A stretch of 64,000 bases of DNA from Torreya grandis (GCA_037957365.1 JARHVA010000158.1:3717501-3781500); one strand, 5' to 3'. Positions 1 to 11,660 are shown, counted from the first letter of the stretch. The notes: generated by a model from the letters alone, not told the origin. Made by a program: numbers and translations.

Positions 1-180
1 AGACCTAATTAATTTTTTTCAATAATGATACAATGTTGATTAGGTTTACCCTATCAGCTAAACTTTCAAAAAGGATTAGGTTTAAATCCATTTATATAAA
101 CACATCCATTTCATCATTTCTAAGAGAGGAGAAGAAGAAGTGATATATATTATGCATATACTTATCCACAATTTTAATAG
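1..180 (+). repeat. Promoter-like block, copy 1
   Basis: This block resembles 906-1,053 continued at 9,023-9,070. Shared landmarks in order are GACCT(A/C)ATT near the start, GGCTAAACTTT or AGCTAAACTTT, GGATTAGG, a TATA-like stretch (TTTATATAAACAC here, CTATATATACAC in the other copy), TTTCATCATTT and a purine-rich GGAGAAGAAGA tract. A TATA-like box followed by a GA-rich leader looks like the core of a promoter or of an LTR, but no transcript evidence is visible. The spacing between copies is about 905 bp. It could be a tandem LTR fragment or a duplicated host promoter. Confidence 0.5.
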
Positions 181-905
181 ATATTTTTACAAACTATAAA
201 ATGTTTTAGAATCCTAATATAGTAGAGAATATTTTCATTTATTATATGTCTATATTACAAAAATTTCATTTTTTCACTCTTTTTTGTTAACTTCTACAGG
301 TTTGCCTAAATTCTCCCTACATTAGACACCTTCAAATTTTACATCACCTTATTTATATACAAAATTAAGGTAAGTAAAGGTATGTGTTTTTAAATTATGT
401 CCTTTCATTTATCTTATTTTATCCTTACTATAATTTATATATCTTTATCATTGTGTGTTACTATGTTCTTTTCCCAAAACACCATCTCATGTTGTACCTA
501 CATGACATGTGATGAGATTTGAGTGGGGTATATGTATATATAATATTTTCAATCTTTTATCAATAACTAATAATATATATCTTGTAATAAACCATCAAGT
601 CTTAATCTCTAAAAGTACACACCTTAAGGGGTGCACTGGGAAAGGGGTGGGTAGACCATTGGTGCTTCATAGGATTGTTGTCCCTTTACTACCACTTGAT
701 ATCTACAAAATAATCTACTAAAAACATTTCCCTAAGCTTTGAATATTATTTTTCACCCTTGTCTAGTCATTTTATACCTTCATTATCCATTCCCTAACCT
801 AAAATCCTTTATAATGGTTTACGATACACTGCCAAACCAATCAACCTTGTACTCTAATTAACAAAACTCATTTAGGGTTTAGGTAGTCACTTGGCCAATA
901 TAGAT
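181..905. other. Gene-free AT-rich stretch
   Basis: I see no coding region here. There is an AAGGTAAGTAAAGGTATG sequence near 367 that looks like a splice donor following the promoter-like block, and a similar AAAGGTAAGTATT lies near 9,244 after the second copy. That would suit a leader intron in both copies, but I cannot find the acceptor or an exon. A short open frame at 509-721 has no recognisable features and is probably chance. Confidence 0.35.
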
Positions 906-1053
906 AGGACCTCATTTGATTTTATTAATAACTATATAAAGTAAATGGGGATAAATCTATTGGCTAAACTTTGAAAATGGATTAGGGTTATATTCAACTA
1001 TATATACACACTTATTTCATCATTTATAAGGAAGATGGAGAAGAAGAGACATA
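906..1053 (+). repeat. Promoter-like block, copy 2, split by element insertion
   Basis: This is the second copy of the block at 1-180. It stops exactly where the long-LTR element begins, and its continuation (CTACTTATCCACCATT, matching ATACTTATCCACAATT near 157) resumes just after the element at about 9,030. The paralogous block therefore gives an independent picture of the uninterrupted site and supports the element boundaries at 1,054 and 9,017. Confidence 0.55.
1049..1053 (+). repeat. Target site duplication, left copy
   Basis: ACATA lies immediately before the 5' LTR. It pairs with ATATA at 9,018-9,022; the single difference is a C-to-T transition. Confidence 0.6.
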
Positions 1054-4000
1054 TATTGGTAGAAGTGTTATCATTGATGTCAAAGGTAATGAAAAATTTG
1101 TGATGTCATTGATGACAAGTGAATAAGTGTTGTGACTATTTTATGTCAAGTATGATGTCCTAGTTAAAGGATGATGTTAGAGTTAAAGACATTTCAACAA
1201 CTTGGAGCATTTATTGTAGGTCTTAAAAAGTTAACTCCAATAAAAAAAATTCATGGATGTGATGTTACTAGTGTCATGAAGGAGCCCTAAAAGTTTGGTG
1301 TCTTGACTAGTTATCTATCTCAAGTTATAAGTATTCTAAGTTGGTATATTGACTGGTGATATTGTATAGGACATCAAGTTTAATGTTCAAGAAATAGTCA
1401 TTGGAATTTGAATAGTGAACATTCAAATTCATAGTGGATAGTGAGAAATTTTCAAAGCAATGGAGGTAGAAGGAGATCTAGTGATCCAATGAATATGAAA
1501 TAAAAATAAATGTTGTATTAGACTCCAAGAGGAAGGTGATCCAAGTGGTGATTTGATAAAGGTACTCATAAAAGTGCATTTATGGTGAGTCAAAGTCAAA
1601 TTTGTAGGTTTGTATTGAGAGATAAAGAGTTATTTGTATTATAGAGGTTATTTGAGTGATATAAAAAAAGTGAAAGGATGATTTAGATATTGTATGTTGT
1701 TCATATCTCCATGCATATCATTTATATGCTTTGTATCTAAATTGATAGTGTGATTTGATGTGATAAAATATCCTTGCAAGATGACTATTTCATAAAGGTA
1801 TTAACAATGATAGAGTAGGTGTATTTGAAGAGTTGAGTATAATAATTCATCATCAAGTTTAAGTTGTATGATTGTTTCATAATTTTATTAAGGTATCATT
1901 GACTCTATAGGTATGTTACTTATCTTGAGTTCAAGTGTTTATATAGTATAATATATCTTTGAATTGATTGGTAGAGAGTAAGGGTTTCTTGCAGTCTTAT
2001 GAGAACAAATCTTAGGGTGCACTCCTTGAAGAAAATGACTATTGTATGACCTATGGAGGTCAGGTGGACATAAATAATATGGTATATAATGTTTTATAGT
2101 GGTTTTAATGTTTGAAATGTATGTATGTGCTCATAATGAGGTCTAAGAAGTAGGATCAGATTAGTGATATGTGTGAGTTGAGGATTGGTATTTTAAGACC
2201 AATACCTTTGAAGGTAGAGTGTTGTTATTTGAAGACACAAGGTATTATGATGATCTAAGAATGGAATTATAAGTTATATGTGACCTAAATATGATCATCA
2301 ATGTTTTATAGGTGAGTGTTTTTTGGAGCATGACATGTTACATATGAACTTTATTAAATAAGGTTTCTAGATTGATCTCTAAGGTAGTGTCATGAAGTGT
2401 AATGGGTCCTTGGTGTCAAAATGACCTCTTAAGGTATTTAAAGGATTAGTTTTTATATATATCTTATCATGAGTGATTTCATAGTATTTTGAAGATGAAA
2501 AAGTTTTGAGTTATCATAAACACGGTATAGACAGAGTGTGAAGAAGTTGATTCATTAAGTGATCTTTGAAGAGTTGCATAAAGAGTTGAGTGATGTATGA
2601 TATTAAAGATGACCTAGAGGTCATTAATGGTCTAGTGTATATGATTTTTACAATTATATTTATATCATAAATATGACAAAAGTTTTGTTAGAGGTTTTCT
2701 ACAATTTTTCTCATAGTCCTATATGACTGTGTGTTGCTGAGAAGGAGCTTTGTAAGAGCTAGAGCCATGATGGCTTGTGGAGTTTAAAGGAATTTTTTTG
2801 GTTTTTATAAGGATCCTATAGGATGTGTTCATATTTTTTTGAATAATAAAGTTGTATTAATGGATCTATATTGTGTGAGGAGGTTTAGTCTTATGAGAAT
2901 TAGGTCTCTATGAGGCCTACTGATGGTATGAAGCCTAATAGTGCTCTGAAGATGAAAGTGAGTGGTTTGAGCTTGATTAAGCATGAAGGAGGCCTATAGT
3001 GGTTAGATTATAATTTTTTGACATGGTTTGCTACCTTAGTGAGGGTAGTATGGTCTATTAAGTTTCATTATTGGTTCGTTGAGGAAGAAGCCTAATTGTA
3101 ATAGGTCTTCACTAGGCCTAAAAGGAAATTGAGTTGTAAAAGGTGTATGACCGACATATGATTGATCTTATTTTGATTAATAGTTGTATGTAAAATGTGG
3201 TAAGGGATAATGGAGGTTTTATCCTAATTTTTCTTATATTTTTGGCTAACTAAGAAGAGTAATTTTGATAGTATGCAAATGACTTGTATAAAAGCAAGGC
3301 TTGTATGCCTAGTTGTTTAGATATGTGTGTGGAGAATAAGATAAAATACATTGAAGGTCAGATTGAATTTAAGGTAAAGTTAGAGAGGAAATTTTTTCTA
3401 TGAATTCATACCTTAGGTTCATGCATTGACTATTTAAGGTGCTCATATGAAAGAGAGCAAACAATGACCTAGTTTGCAAGTGAGAGAAAGTAAGAAGAAA
3501 TTCTTGAGGGTTGCATGAAGAATGAAGTAGAGAAGAGTATCATGACATGTTCTTGATGTGATTATAGGTGTGAATACCTAGTTGGCTATGTTTGAAGGCC
3601 TGATGAGAAAGGAAGAAGAAAGTCAGACTTGATTGATTGAAGAGATAGTTTGTTTACATGTTGAGGTTAGTTTGAGATAGATAGAGATCAAAGAGACCAT
3701 TATCAGTTGTGAGAGGGGAAAAAATCAAGGTAGAGTGTTCTAGAGTGTTTATTTAGTGGGTTATTGATTAGAAAGGGGGTTGGATCCTCCTAAAAAGTTT
3801 AATCTTACTAAAGTCTAGTGGGTGCTAGATGAATTAGGGGTTAGTACTCCTTGTCAAGTTGGTGTTTGATTAAATTTTGTTTCATCCTTATAGGAAAATA
3901 GTCTAAGGGATATGATAGTGGGTTTTATCCCCCTTGAGGGTTTATTAAATATATTTTGTGTTGTGATGTGTTATCATGTTTATGATTTTTATGTATGAAC

Positions 4001-4124
4001 TCTTTATGTTTTTACTTGGATGGATGATATCATATGCATGTGATGGATAACTAATTGAGTTTGATTAAATAAAGTAATTATTTTAAGGCCAATAATTCAC
4101 CCCATAGTGGTTGTGGTTATAATA
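1054..4124 (+). repeat. 5' LTR of the first long-LTR Copia-like element
   Basis: The start (TATTGGTAGAAGTG) and end (GGTTATAATA) match the ends of 5,957-9,017, and similarity runs the full 3.07 kb. The last part holds GTGGGTTTTATCCCCCTTGAGGG, a motif also present near the LTR ends of the second Copia-like element (30,410-38,221), so the two families are related. There is no long open frame within it. The AGGCCTA and AGGTCT motifs recur in clusters in the middle third. Confidence 0.85.
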
Positions 4125-4126
4125 AT

Positions 4127-4138
4127 TGGTATCATAGC
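4127..4138 (+). other. Primer-binding site, initiator Met tRNA type
   Basis: TGGTATCATAGC starts two bases after the 5' LTR. The canonical plant retrotransposon site complementary to initiator-Met tRNA is TGGTATCAGAGC, so 11 of 12 bases agree. Its position just inside the LTR is as expected for minus-strand priming. Confidence 0.8.
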
Positions 4139-4190
4139 AAGGTCCTTTAGAGTAATCTTAACAACTTGAAGGTGATCCTAGAAACAAAAA

Positions 4191-4999
4191 ATGGCAAAGT
4201 AACTAAGGAAAGAGAATCAAGAGTTAATGTTTATGACTAAGTCTCTTGAAGAATAGGCATGTAGATTAAAGAGTGACATGGCTAATAAATTCAAATAATA
4301 TGAATAATAGATAAGAAATATCAAGGAATAGTTAGGGGAAACTAATAAAAGTTTGAAAACAATAGAAGATGAGTATAATCGGTTGAAGGATGAGATGGAG
4401 TCCTTGAATAATGAACATAGTTGGTTGTAAACAAGATGAGAAAGGTTGAGAGAAACCATGAGGAGTCAAACCAAGTCAATAAGGAGGATATAATGAAGAT
4501 CAAGTTGAGAAGACTAGAAAGGAAGCCCAATACAATGAGGTTTGGTAATTCATCTCATCGGAAATATTATGCTTGCAATCAATTTGGTCACATAGAAAAA
4601 GAGTATTAAAATAAATGAATCTTGGCAAAGGATTTTATATTCATCATCAAGAAAAAGGTATGAATGATTTTGTTTGTTTCAATTTTGATCACATTGGTCA
4701 TATTTCAAGGTATTGAAACAAGCACTCAAGTCACAAGAAGGTGTATGGAGCTCCTAGAATGCAAGGAAGAAGTCAAACATGGATTTAGAGACCTAAGGCC
4801 TCAAAATGGTTTATTGGTTCTAGTAGACATGAAGAAAAGGAAAGAGTATGTATTATCAATGTTTATTGAAAAGGGAATCAAAGAGGTTGAAGAATTTTTT
4901 CTTTTAACACATATCAAAAAGAAGAAGGATGAGGTAATCAAGCCTATGAGGATGCTTAAAGAAGAAAATAAATTTAGTGAGAGTATGGAGATTTGGTAA
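4191..4999 (+). pseudogene. Gag-like pseudogene: coiled coil plus two zinc knuckles
   Basis: The frame opens with ATG at 4,191 and has several stops and at least one frameshift. The first about 110 codons are rich in Leu, Glu, Lys and Asn with heptad-like spacing, suggesting a coiled coil. Near 4,565-4,608 there is a CCHC knuckle in which both outer cysteines now read Tyr (YYACNQFGHIEKEY). A second knuckle follows at about 4,670-4,716 (CFNFDHIGHISRY, then a stop where the last Cys would be). A basic tail runs to the stop at 4,997-4,999. There is no capsid core like that of typical Copia Gag and no pol. The knuckles indicate RNA binding and packaging; the coiled coil suggests self-assembly or partnering with a helper Gag. 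The 5' leader and the basic tail are recognisably related to the second element at 32,749-33,125. Confidence 0.7.
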
Positions 5000-5004
5000 T
5001 CTCC
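4987..5004 (+). other. Inverted repeat over the gag stop codon
   Basis: GGAGATT and AATCTCC are perfect 7-bp arms around TGGT. The stop TAA (4,997-4,999) lies at the loop/arm edge. An equivalent hairpin sits at the same place in the second element (33,108-33,125). Confidence 0.6.
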
Positions 5005-5116
5005 TAAATTTTGGGTGTTCTAAGTGCCTTGGTAGGTAAGGTATCTCTATTAGGATTCATAAAGGCATTACTCAGTTAGAATAAGCATCATGAAGTGGTG
5101 TTACAAGGTTGCTAAG

Positions 5117-5182
5117 TAAGAAGTTTGCTAATTGATCAACGTATGTTCTTAAGAAGTTTGCTAATTGATCAACACATGTTCT
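5117..5182 (+). repeat. Tandem duplication, 33 bp x 2
   Basis: TAAGAAGTTTGCTAATTGAT is the start of a 33-bp unit present twice in a row (5,117-5,149 and 5,150-5,182), with two mismatches. It lies in the non-coding 3' part of the interior. Confidence 0.85.
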
Positions 5183-5944
5183 TAGTCTTATATGCATATA
5201 GTTGAGTTTGGTTTCTTTCAGTTAGTCATGAGCTTGTCATATATTTATTTCACATATTCAAAGGTGTGAGAAGTGATTTTAAGTCCTGAAGTTATTTATG
5301 GAAGAAGATTTTGCTTTGAGTGTGCTTAGTTGTCTTAAGGGCTCTAATGTTAGAATGCATTCATTTGGTATATCTTGAGTTGTTTAATGAGTTGGGTCCT
5401 AAAAATTGGTAGACAATTATGAAATTGGGATATCTAAGTTTTTCATAAAGGTTATTTAGGTAGGTAGTCCATATAGGTATGAAGGTAGTGAAGGAAGGCA
5501 TGATTTTGGTTTGAAGAAAAATAGTGAGTAAAGTCTAGTCAAAGTGAGGATGCTAGTCATGAGCTCCATGAGTAGATGAAGATGTCAAAAGGTTTGATAA
5601 GTTCTTTATGATAGGGGGATATTTGTGTCTTCTTGATTTTAAAGTACAGTAGAAAGTATTGAGTGCCTAGGAGGAGTATCAAGTGAATTCAAAGGAAGAG
5701 ACTCTTGTTTGATCATTGTGAATTCCTATATCAGGTTTGGTACATGAAGAAGATGATCAAAATTTGTATGTTAAAAGGGGAAACAATTGTTCATCCATGT
5801 GTATGAAAGGTAGATGAGTATATTGAGCAACTAAAGTATATTTGAATACATGCATGATGTTAGGGGGAGCTTATTTTTTATTTAGTACACTTTGTCATTA
5901 ATGTCAAAGGGGGAGAAGGAGGAAAAAAGGTTGCCATCAATGAT
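5183..5944 (+). other. Non-coding 3' interior of the first Copia-like element
   Basis: No pol-like translation is visible in any frame. The tract becomes purine-rich toward the 3' LTR (GGGGGAGCTT near 5,862; GGGGGAGAAGGAGG near 5,909), as in the 3' untranslated parts of other Copia elements. Confidence 0.55.
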
Positions 5945-5955
5945 GAAGGGGGAGA
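5945..5955 (+). other. Polypurine tract
   Basis: GAAGGGGGAGA lies just before the 3' LTR start at 5,957 and is the expected plus-strand primer for reverse transcription. Confidence 0.8.
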
Positions 5956-5956
5956 T

Positions 5957-8900
5957 TATTGGTAAAAGTGTTATCATTGATGTCAAAGGTAATGAAAAAG
6001 TGGTGATGTCATTGATGACAAGTGAATAAGTGTTGTGATTAGTTTATTACAAGTATGATGTCCTAGTCAAAGGATGATGTAAGAGGTAAAGATAGGTCAA
6101 CAAGATAGAACATTTATTATAGGCCTTAAAAATTCAACTCTAGTCAAACAATTACATAAATGTGATGTTGCTAGTGTCATGAAGCAGACCTCAAAGTTTG
6201 GTGTCTTGACTAGTTATCTAGCTCAAGTTATAAGGTTTCTAAGTTGGTATATTAACTGGTGATAGTCTAGAGAACGTCAAGTTTAACATTCATGAAATAG
6301 TCATTGGAATTTGAATAGTGAACATTAGAATTTAAATTGGATAGTGAGAAACTTGAAAATAAATGGAAGTAGAAGGAGATATAGTGATCTAATAAAGATG
6401 AGTTAAAAAATAAACTTTTGTAGTTGACTCTAAGAGGAATGTGATCCAAGTGGTGGTTTAAACCAAGTACCTATACAAGTGCATTTATGGTGAGTAAAAG
6501 TAAAAGTGATAGGTTTGTATTGAGAGATAAGGATTTATTTTTATTACAAAGGTTATTTAATTTATATATAAAAAATTAAATGATGAGTTATATATTATAG
6601 GTTATTCATATCTCCATTTAGATTATTTACATGATTTGTAGATGATCTAATAGTGTGATTTGATGTGAGAAAATCTCCTTGCAAGATGACTGTTTCATAA
6701 AGGTATTAGTAATGACAAAGTAGGTGTATTTAAAGAGTTGAGTATGATTTTTCATCATAAATTTGAAGTTGTATGATTTTTTTATAATGTGATTAAGGTC
6801 TAACTACACCTATAGGTATGCTATTTATCCTAATTTCAAGTGTTTAGATGGTATAATATCTCTTTGAGCTGACTGGTAGAGAGCAAGGGTTTCTTGAAAT
6901 CTTGTTAGAACAAACTTGAGGGTGTACTAATTAAATCAAAAGACTACTATATGACCTATGGAGATAAAATGGACATAAATAATATGATATACAATGTCTT
7001 ATAGTGGTTTTCATGTTTGTTATTTATGTATGTTCTCATAATGAGGTCTAAAAAGTAGGATCAGGTTAACAATATGTGTGCATTGAAGATTGGTATTTTA
7101 AGACCAATACATTTGAATGTAAAGTATTTTTTGAATACCTAAGGAATTATGATGTTATAATAATGTAATGATAATTTATATATGATCTAAAGATGATCAT
7201 CAATGTTTTATAGGTGAGTGTTTTCTATAGCATGACATGTTACATGTGAACTTTAATAAAGAAGGTTTCTAGATTGATCTCCAAGGTAGTGTCATGAAGT
7301 GTAATGGGTCATTTTTGTAAAAAAATACTTATTAAAGTCATGAAAGGATTTGTTATCATATTTATCTTATAATGAGTGAGTTCACAATATTTTGAAGATG
7401 AAGTTTTGAGTTCTCATAAACAAGGTATAGATAGAGTATGAAGAAGTTGATCCATTAAGTGATATTTGAAGTGTTCCAAAAAGAGTTGAGTGATGTATGA
7501 GATTGAATATGACCTTTAGGTCATGAATGGTCTAGTGTATAGTTTTTTATAATTAATATGACAAAAGGTTTGTCAGAGGTTTGCTACAGTTTTTCTCATA
7601 GTCCTATATGACTGTGTGTTGTTGAGAAAGAGCTTTGTAAGAGCTAGAGCTATGATGGCTTGTGAAGTTAAAATGGGAGTTTTTGGTTGTTATAAGGATC
7701 CTATATGATGTGTTCATACTTTTTTTAATAATCAATTTGGCTTAATGAATCTTTATTGTGCAATGCAGTGTAGTCTTATGAGAATTAGGTCTCCATGAGA
7801 CCTAATGATGGTATGAAGCCTAATGGTGCTCTTAAGATGAAATAAAGTGTTTTAAGCTTTATTAAACATGTAATATGCCTATGGTGGTTGTATTATAAGT
7901 TTTTGGAATAGTTTTTTACCTTGGTGAGGGTAGTATGGGCCATTAATTTTCATTTATGGTTCATTGAGGAAAGAGCCTAGTTGTAATAGGTCTTCATTAG
8001 GCCTAAATGGAAATTGAGTTGTAAAAGGTGTATGATTGACATATTATTGATATTATTTTGATTTATCATTTTATGTAACATGTGGTAAGGGATAATGAAG
8101 GTTTTATCCTAATTGTCTTATCATTTTGGCCAACCAAGAATAGTAAGTTTGATAGTATGCAAATAACTTATATACAAGGCTTGTAGTCCTAGTTGTCTAG
8201 TTCTGTGTGTAGAGAATAAGAGAAAATATATTTAAGATCAGATTAAATTAAAGGGTATTGTAGAGAGGAAACAATTTCTATTAATTCATGCCTTAGATTC
8301 ATGCATTGACTATCTAAAGTGCTCATATGAAAGAGTGTAAATAGTGACCTAATTTGTAAGTGAGAGAAAGCAAGAAGAGATTATTAAGGGTTATATGAAG
8401 AATGAAGTAGAGAAGAGTATCATGAAATGTCATTGATATGTTCTTAATGTGATTAAAGGTATGAATTCCTAGTTGGATATGTTTTATGGCTTGATGAGAA
8501 AGGAAGAAGAAAGGCAAACCTGATTGGCTGAAGAGATAGCTTGTTTACATGTTGAGGATAATTTAAGAGAGATAGAGATCAAAGAGAACATAATAAATTG
8601 TGAGAGGAAAAAAAAAGGTGGAGTGTTTAAAAGTGTTGATTGAGTGGTTCTTGATCATAAAATGGGTTGGAGCCTCTTAGCAAGTTTAATCTTGCTAAAG
8701 TCTAGTGGGTGCTAGATGAATTAGGGGTTGGTGCTCCTTGTCAAGTTAGTGATATAATAAATCATATTTCATCCTTATAGTATTATATTCAAAGGGTTGT
8801 GATAGTGGGTTTTATCCCCCTTGAGGTTTTCCCACATATATGTTGTGTTGTGATGTGTTCTCATGTTTATTATTTTTATGTGTGCTTAATTTGTGTTATT

Positions 8901-9017
8901 ACTTGGATGGTTGATATTCATATGCATGCGATGGATAACTAATTGAGTTTGATTAAATAAAGGAATTATTTTAAGGCCACTAATTCATCCCTAGTCTTAG
9001 TGGTTTTAATTCCAATA
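5957..9017 (+). repeat. 3' LTR of the first long-LTR Copia-like element
   Basis: It aligns along its length with 1,054-4,124. It ends CCAATA, where the 5' copy has TTATAATA. It is flanked on the right by ATATA (9,018-9,022). Small indels and many transitions separate it from the 5' copy. Confidence 0.85.
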
Positions 9018-9022
9018 ATATA
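9018..9022 (+). repeat. Target site duplication, right copy
   Basis: ATATA pairs with ACATA at 1,049-1,053. Confidence 0.6.
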
Positions 9023-10671
9023 TTTCATAGCTACTTATCCACCATTCTACTTGAGGAGCATAGCTTAGGGTTTCATACTTTCTTTTGGAGATACAAATCT
9101 TATCTTATGGAGAAGTATTTTGGATGCATTAATAGGTTGTGCATCCTAGAGATGATTTATCCTTGTAATCCTTACATAAAAAAAAACCTCTTACAAATCA
9201 CATTGTCCAAGGGATAGATTTAGGCTTGATGGGTTCATCTTCAAAGGTAAGTATTACTAAATTTGTTCATCCTTTGTAAGAGTAGATAGATATGAATTTA
9301 TATTTCTCTCCCATGAATTAGTATTTCATACATATTGATGTGAGTATATGTCTTCTATGCATGTCTAATTTTAATATTTATTAGCCCTATTTTGTGCCAT
9401 AGGATTTGATGAACACTAAATAAGACTTTGTTTTACTTTTTATTAGTTTAGTGAATATGAAAACATAAGACCTAATTAGGGTTATCCCATATTTTTTCTT
9501 GACTAGAGGAATTGGAAAACCCCCTAATGATATTTTTATGGTAAGAGATACATTGTCTAGGTCTAGTGGATCCATCTTGGTCATGACCCTAAATATCTAA
9601 TGTATTGACAATCAAAAGTGTAAGTAGGATTTATCTTCTCTAAGCTAGGATTGATTTATAGATTAATTACATTTACCATTACATACAAAGGTGTAGTGGA
9701 AGGTGTTAGGTTGAGTTATATCATTAACTCATAGAATTGGCCAAAATGTTTGGTGCACTGTGCTTCTAGTATATTACCAATAAGCCCTTGAAATTTTGGG
9801 GCTACCTCAATTTTCTTTTGGCATCAACCATATTGCTTTTACTATGGTTTTATTTAAAATATTATGATATAGAACTAACTAATAATTCATTTCTCCCTAG
9901 TTGAGTTCATGTGTAGAGATTGAGCTTTGATACTAATGATCCATACCATAGGACCTAAAAGGAAGTGTACAATGAACAACCGAGTTTGGTTTTGTAGAGT
10001 GGATGTGCATAAACACATTCAAATATAATAATAAATACACATTCAATGGAGTGTAAGTCTTAACTTGTAAGAAATGAAACCTATATTCAATATGAAGGAA
10101 TAGGTAAAATGGTATAATGTGTTACAGTGCATGTGTTACATAGTAGATATACATATCATGCTATCTATGTATAGAATTGACCCTTTGAAAGATGTATATG
10201 TTAAATATTTATATAAGAAAAATACATGATTAGTTACAACTACTCTTAGTTATAAAGAATATAGTTACAAGTCATTTCATCTTCCTTGTTAGGAAATAAT
10301 TGAGCTTCTAAGTTGGTGAAAACTAATGGTCCAACTGATAGATTTTTGTTTGGAAAGGGCCACTTGAAAAACCATGTAGTTAGAGTAGTTTTAAATGTGC
10401 ATGTGCTAGAGATAAGAAATGTGTGGGCATGTGAGTCAATGAACTATGCTAGTGAGGTACACATGATTATGAGATGAGGAGAGCATAGGATATGATCTAG
10501 GTACACAAGTATGTGATCAAGTATGGGACTTATGCATATATTATGAGAAATATTAGTGTAGAGGAGTGCATAGGAGGTGCAAGCTATGAAATAAAAAATG
10601 TAAGAATCATATTATACTATGCATGAGATGCACATAGATCATAAGATTATTCACATCAAGAGATTTATTTC
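9023..10671. other. Gene-free flank
   Basis: The first 50 bases continue the interrupted promoter-like block. The rest holds no coding region I can recognise. A primer-binding-site-like sequence on the minus strand (9,922-9,935) suggests that part of this is the leader and LTR of a reverse-oriented element, but no partner LTR is evident. Confidence 0.4.
9922..9935 (-). other. Minus-strand primer-binding-site-like sequence
   Basis: GAGCTTTGATACTA reads TAGTATCAAAGCTC on the minus strand. The canonical initiator-Met primer site with two more bases is TGGTATCAGAGCTC, so 12 of 14 agree and both differences are G-to-A. If real, an LTR should lie to the right (from about 9,940). Confidence 0.45.
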
Positions 10672-11660
10672 AAGATTGATGTCATACCTAGGGCTGAGCT
10701 GATATTTAGATAACCATATCAGATGAGTACTCTTAATATTTATGACCTCAAGTTGTAGCTAAAGGAATTTTAGGAGAATGGCGATGTTTTTCCTAATTTT
10801 CCCCATGGGGAACACTTGTTATCTTTTTGAATAAGAATGGTCTATTCAAATTTGTGTTAACTATCACCAAATTAAAAAAGTAATGATAATAAATCATTAC
10901 CCATTGCCCATGATTAATGACTTATTTGATCAAATGTGGGGAGATAGAGTGTTTTCAAAGATATATATATGAAGTTTGGGTATCATCAGCTAATTATTAA
11001 AAAGGCAAATATTCACAAAACCACATTTTATATGTGATATGGGCATTATGAGTTTACAGTGGTACCCTTTGGGTTAACTAATTCCATTTTAGTATTCATG
11101 AGCCTCATTAATATATTTATTTTTACCTTTATAGAATATTTTGTGTTTATATTCCTTAATGACATCTTTATTTATTCATGAAATGAGGAAGAACATAAGG
11201 ATCACCCTTGGTAGGTTCAACAAGTTTTTCAAGAGAACCATTTGTATGAAAACTTGGGGAGGTGTTATTTTTCATAGATAAAAGTGAAATATCTTAGGCT
11301 CATTATTTATGGGGAGGAAATATAAATAAACACATCTAATATCTATGTTACTATGGATTGGGTGACATCCACAACTATCATGGAGGTTTGGATATTTATG
11401 GGTTTGGTAGGATATTACCATCACTTTTTAAGGAATTTTTATTGTATCTTTAAGCCAATCACATCCCTTTAGAAACTAATCTATAATTTTTTATGGACAA
11501 AGGAATATGAACAAGCCTTTTATTTATTGGATCATCTCGCTAGTGCTCCCATATTAGAAATTATTGATGGGTTATCTACCATACCAACTTAGGTATGGTG
11601 GACATCTACCTAACCTCTCTTGAAAGGAGACACAATATCCCCAAGGTCTAATACTTCTAG
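10672..11660 (+). pseudogene. Ty3/gypsy reverse transcriptase relic
   Basis: A broken frame carries the ordered blocks of a gypsy RT. The N-terminal block is VIPRAELIFR, a stop, then PYQMS near 10,680-10,725. NHYPLPMINDLFDQMWGDRVFSK lies near 10,890-10,960. A YGHYEFTVVPFGLTNS block follows near 11,037-11,085, then a decayed catalytic region (FLNDIFIYS, where YxDD is expected) near 11,153-11,180. The later part reads NEEEHKDH, YLRLI and WVTSTTIMEVWIFMGLVGYYHHFL, typical of the RT-RNase H connection, and ends with EYEQAFYLLDHLASAPIL near 11,507-11,560. In-frame stops are mostly TAG and TAA. The pattern is that of chromovirus-like gypsy RT. No gag, protease or integrase is attached, so it is a fragment. 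Confidence 0.75.

Larger units (their letters stand above)
1054..9017 (+). mobile_element. Non-autonomous Copia-like LTR retrotransposon with very long LTRs
   Basis: The element is about 7.96 kb: two LTRs of about 3,071 and 3,061 bp around a 1.83-kb interior. It has a primer-binding site of the initiator-Met tRNA type, a polypurine tract, a degenerate Gag-like frame and 5-bp flanking duplications (ACATA and ATATA, one C-to-T difference). No protease, integrase, RT or RNase H trace lies in the interior, so it must have been mobilised in trans. The LTRs differ at roughly 10-15% of positions in the parts I aligned by eye, so insertion is old. LTR ends now read TA..TA in place of TG..CA, both explained by transitions. 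The layout recalls large retrotransposon derivatives (LARDs), though here the LTRs, not the interior, dominate. Confidence 0.85.

Noticed and set aside
4217..4530. Minus-strand open frames rich in Leu, Phe and Ser
   Set aside because: They are antisense shadows of the coiled-coil and knuckle region of the Gag-like frame.
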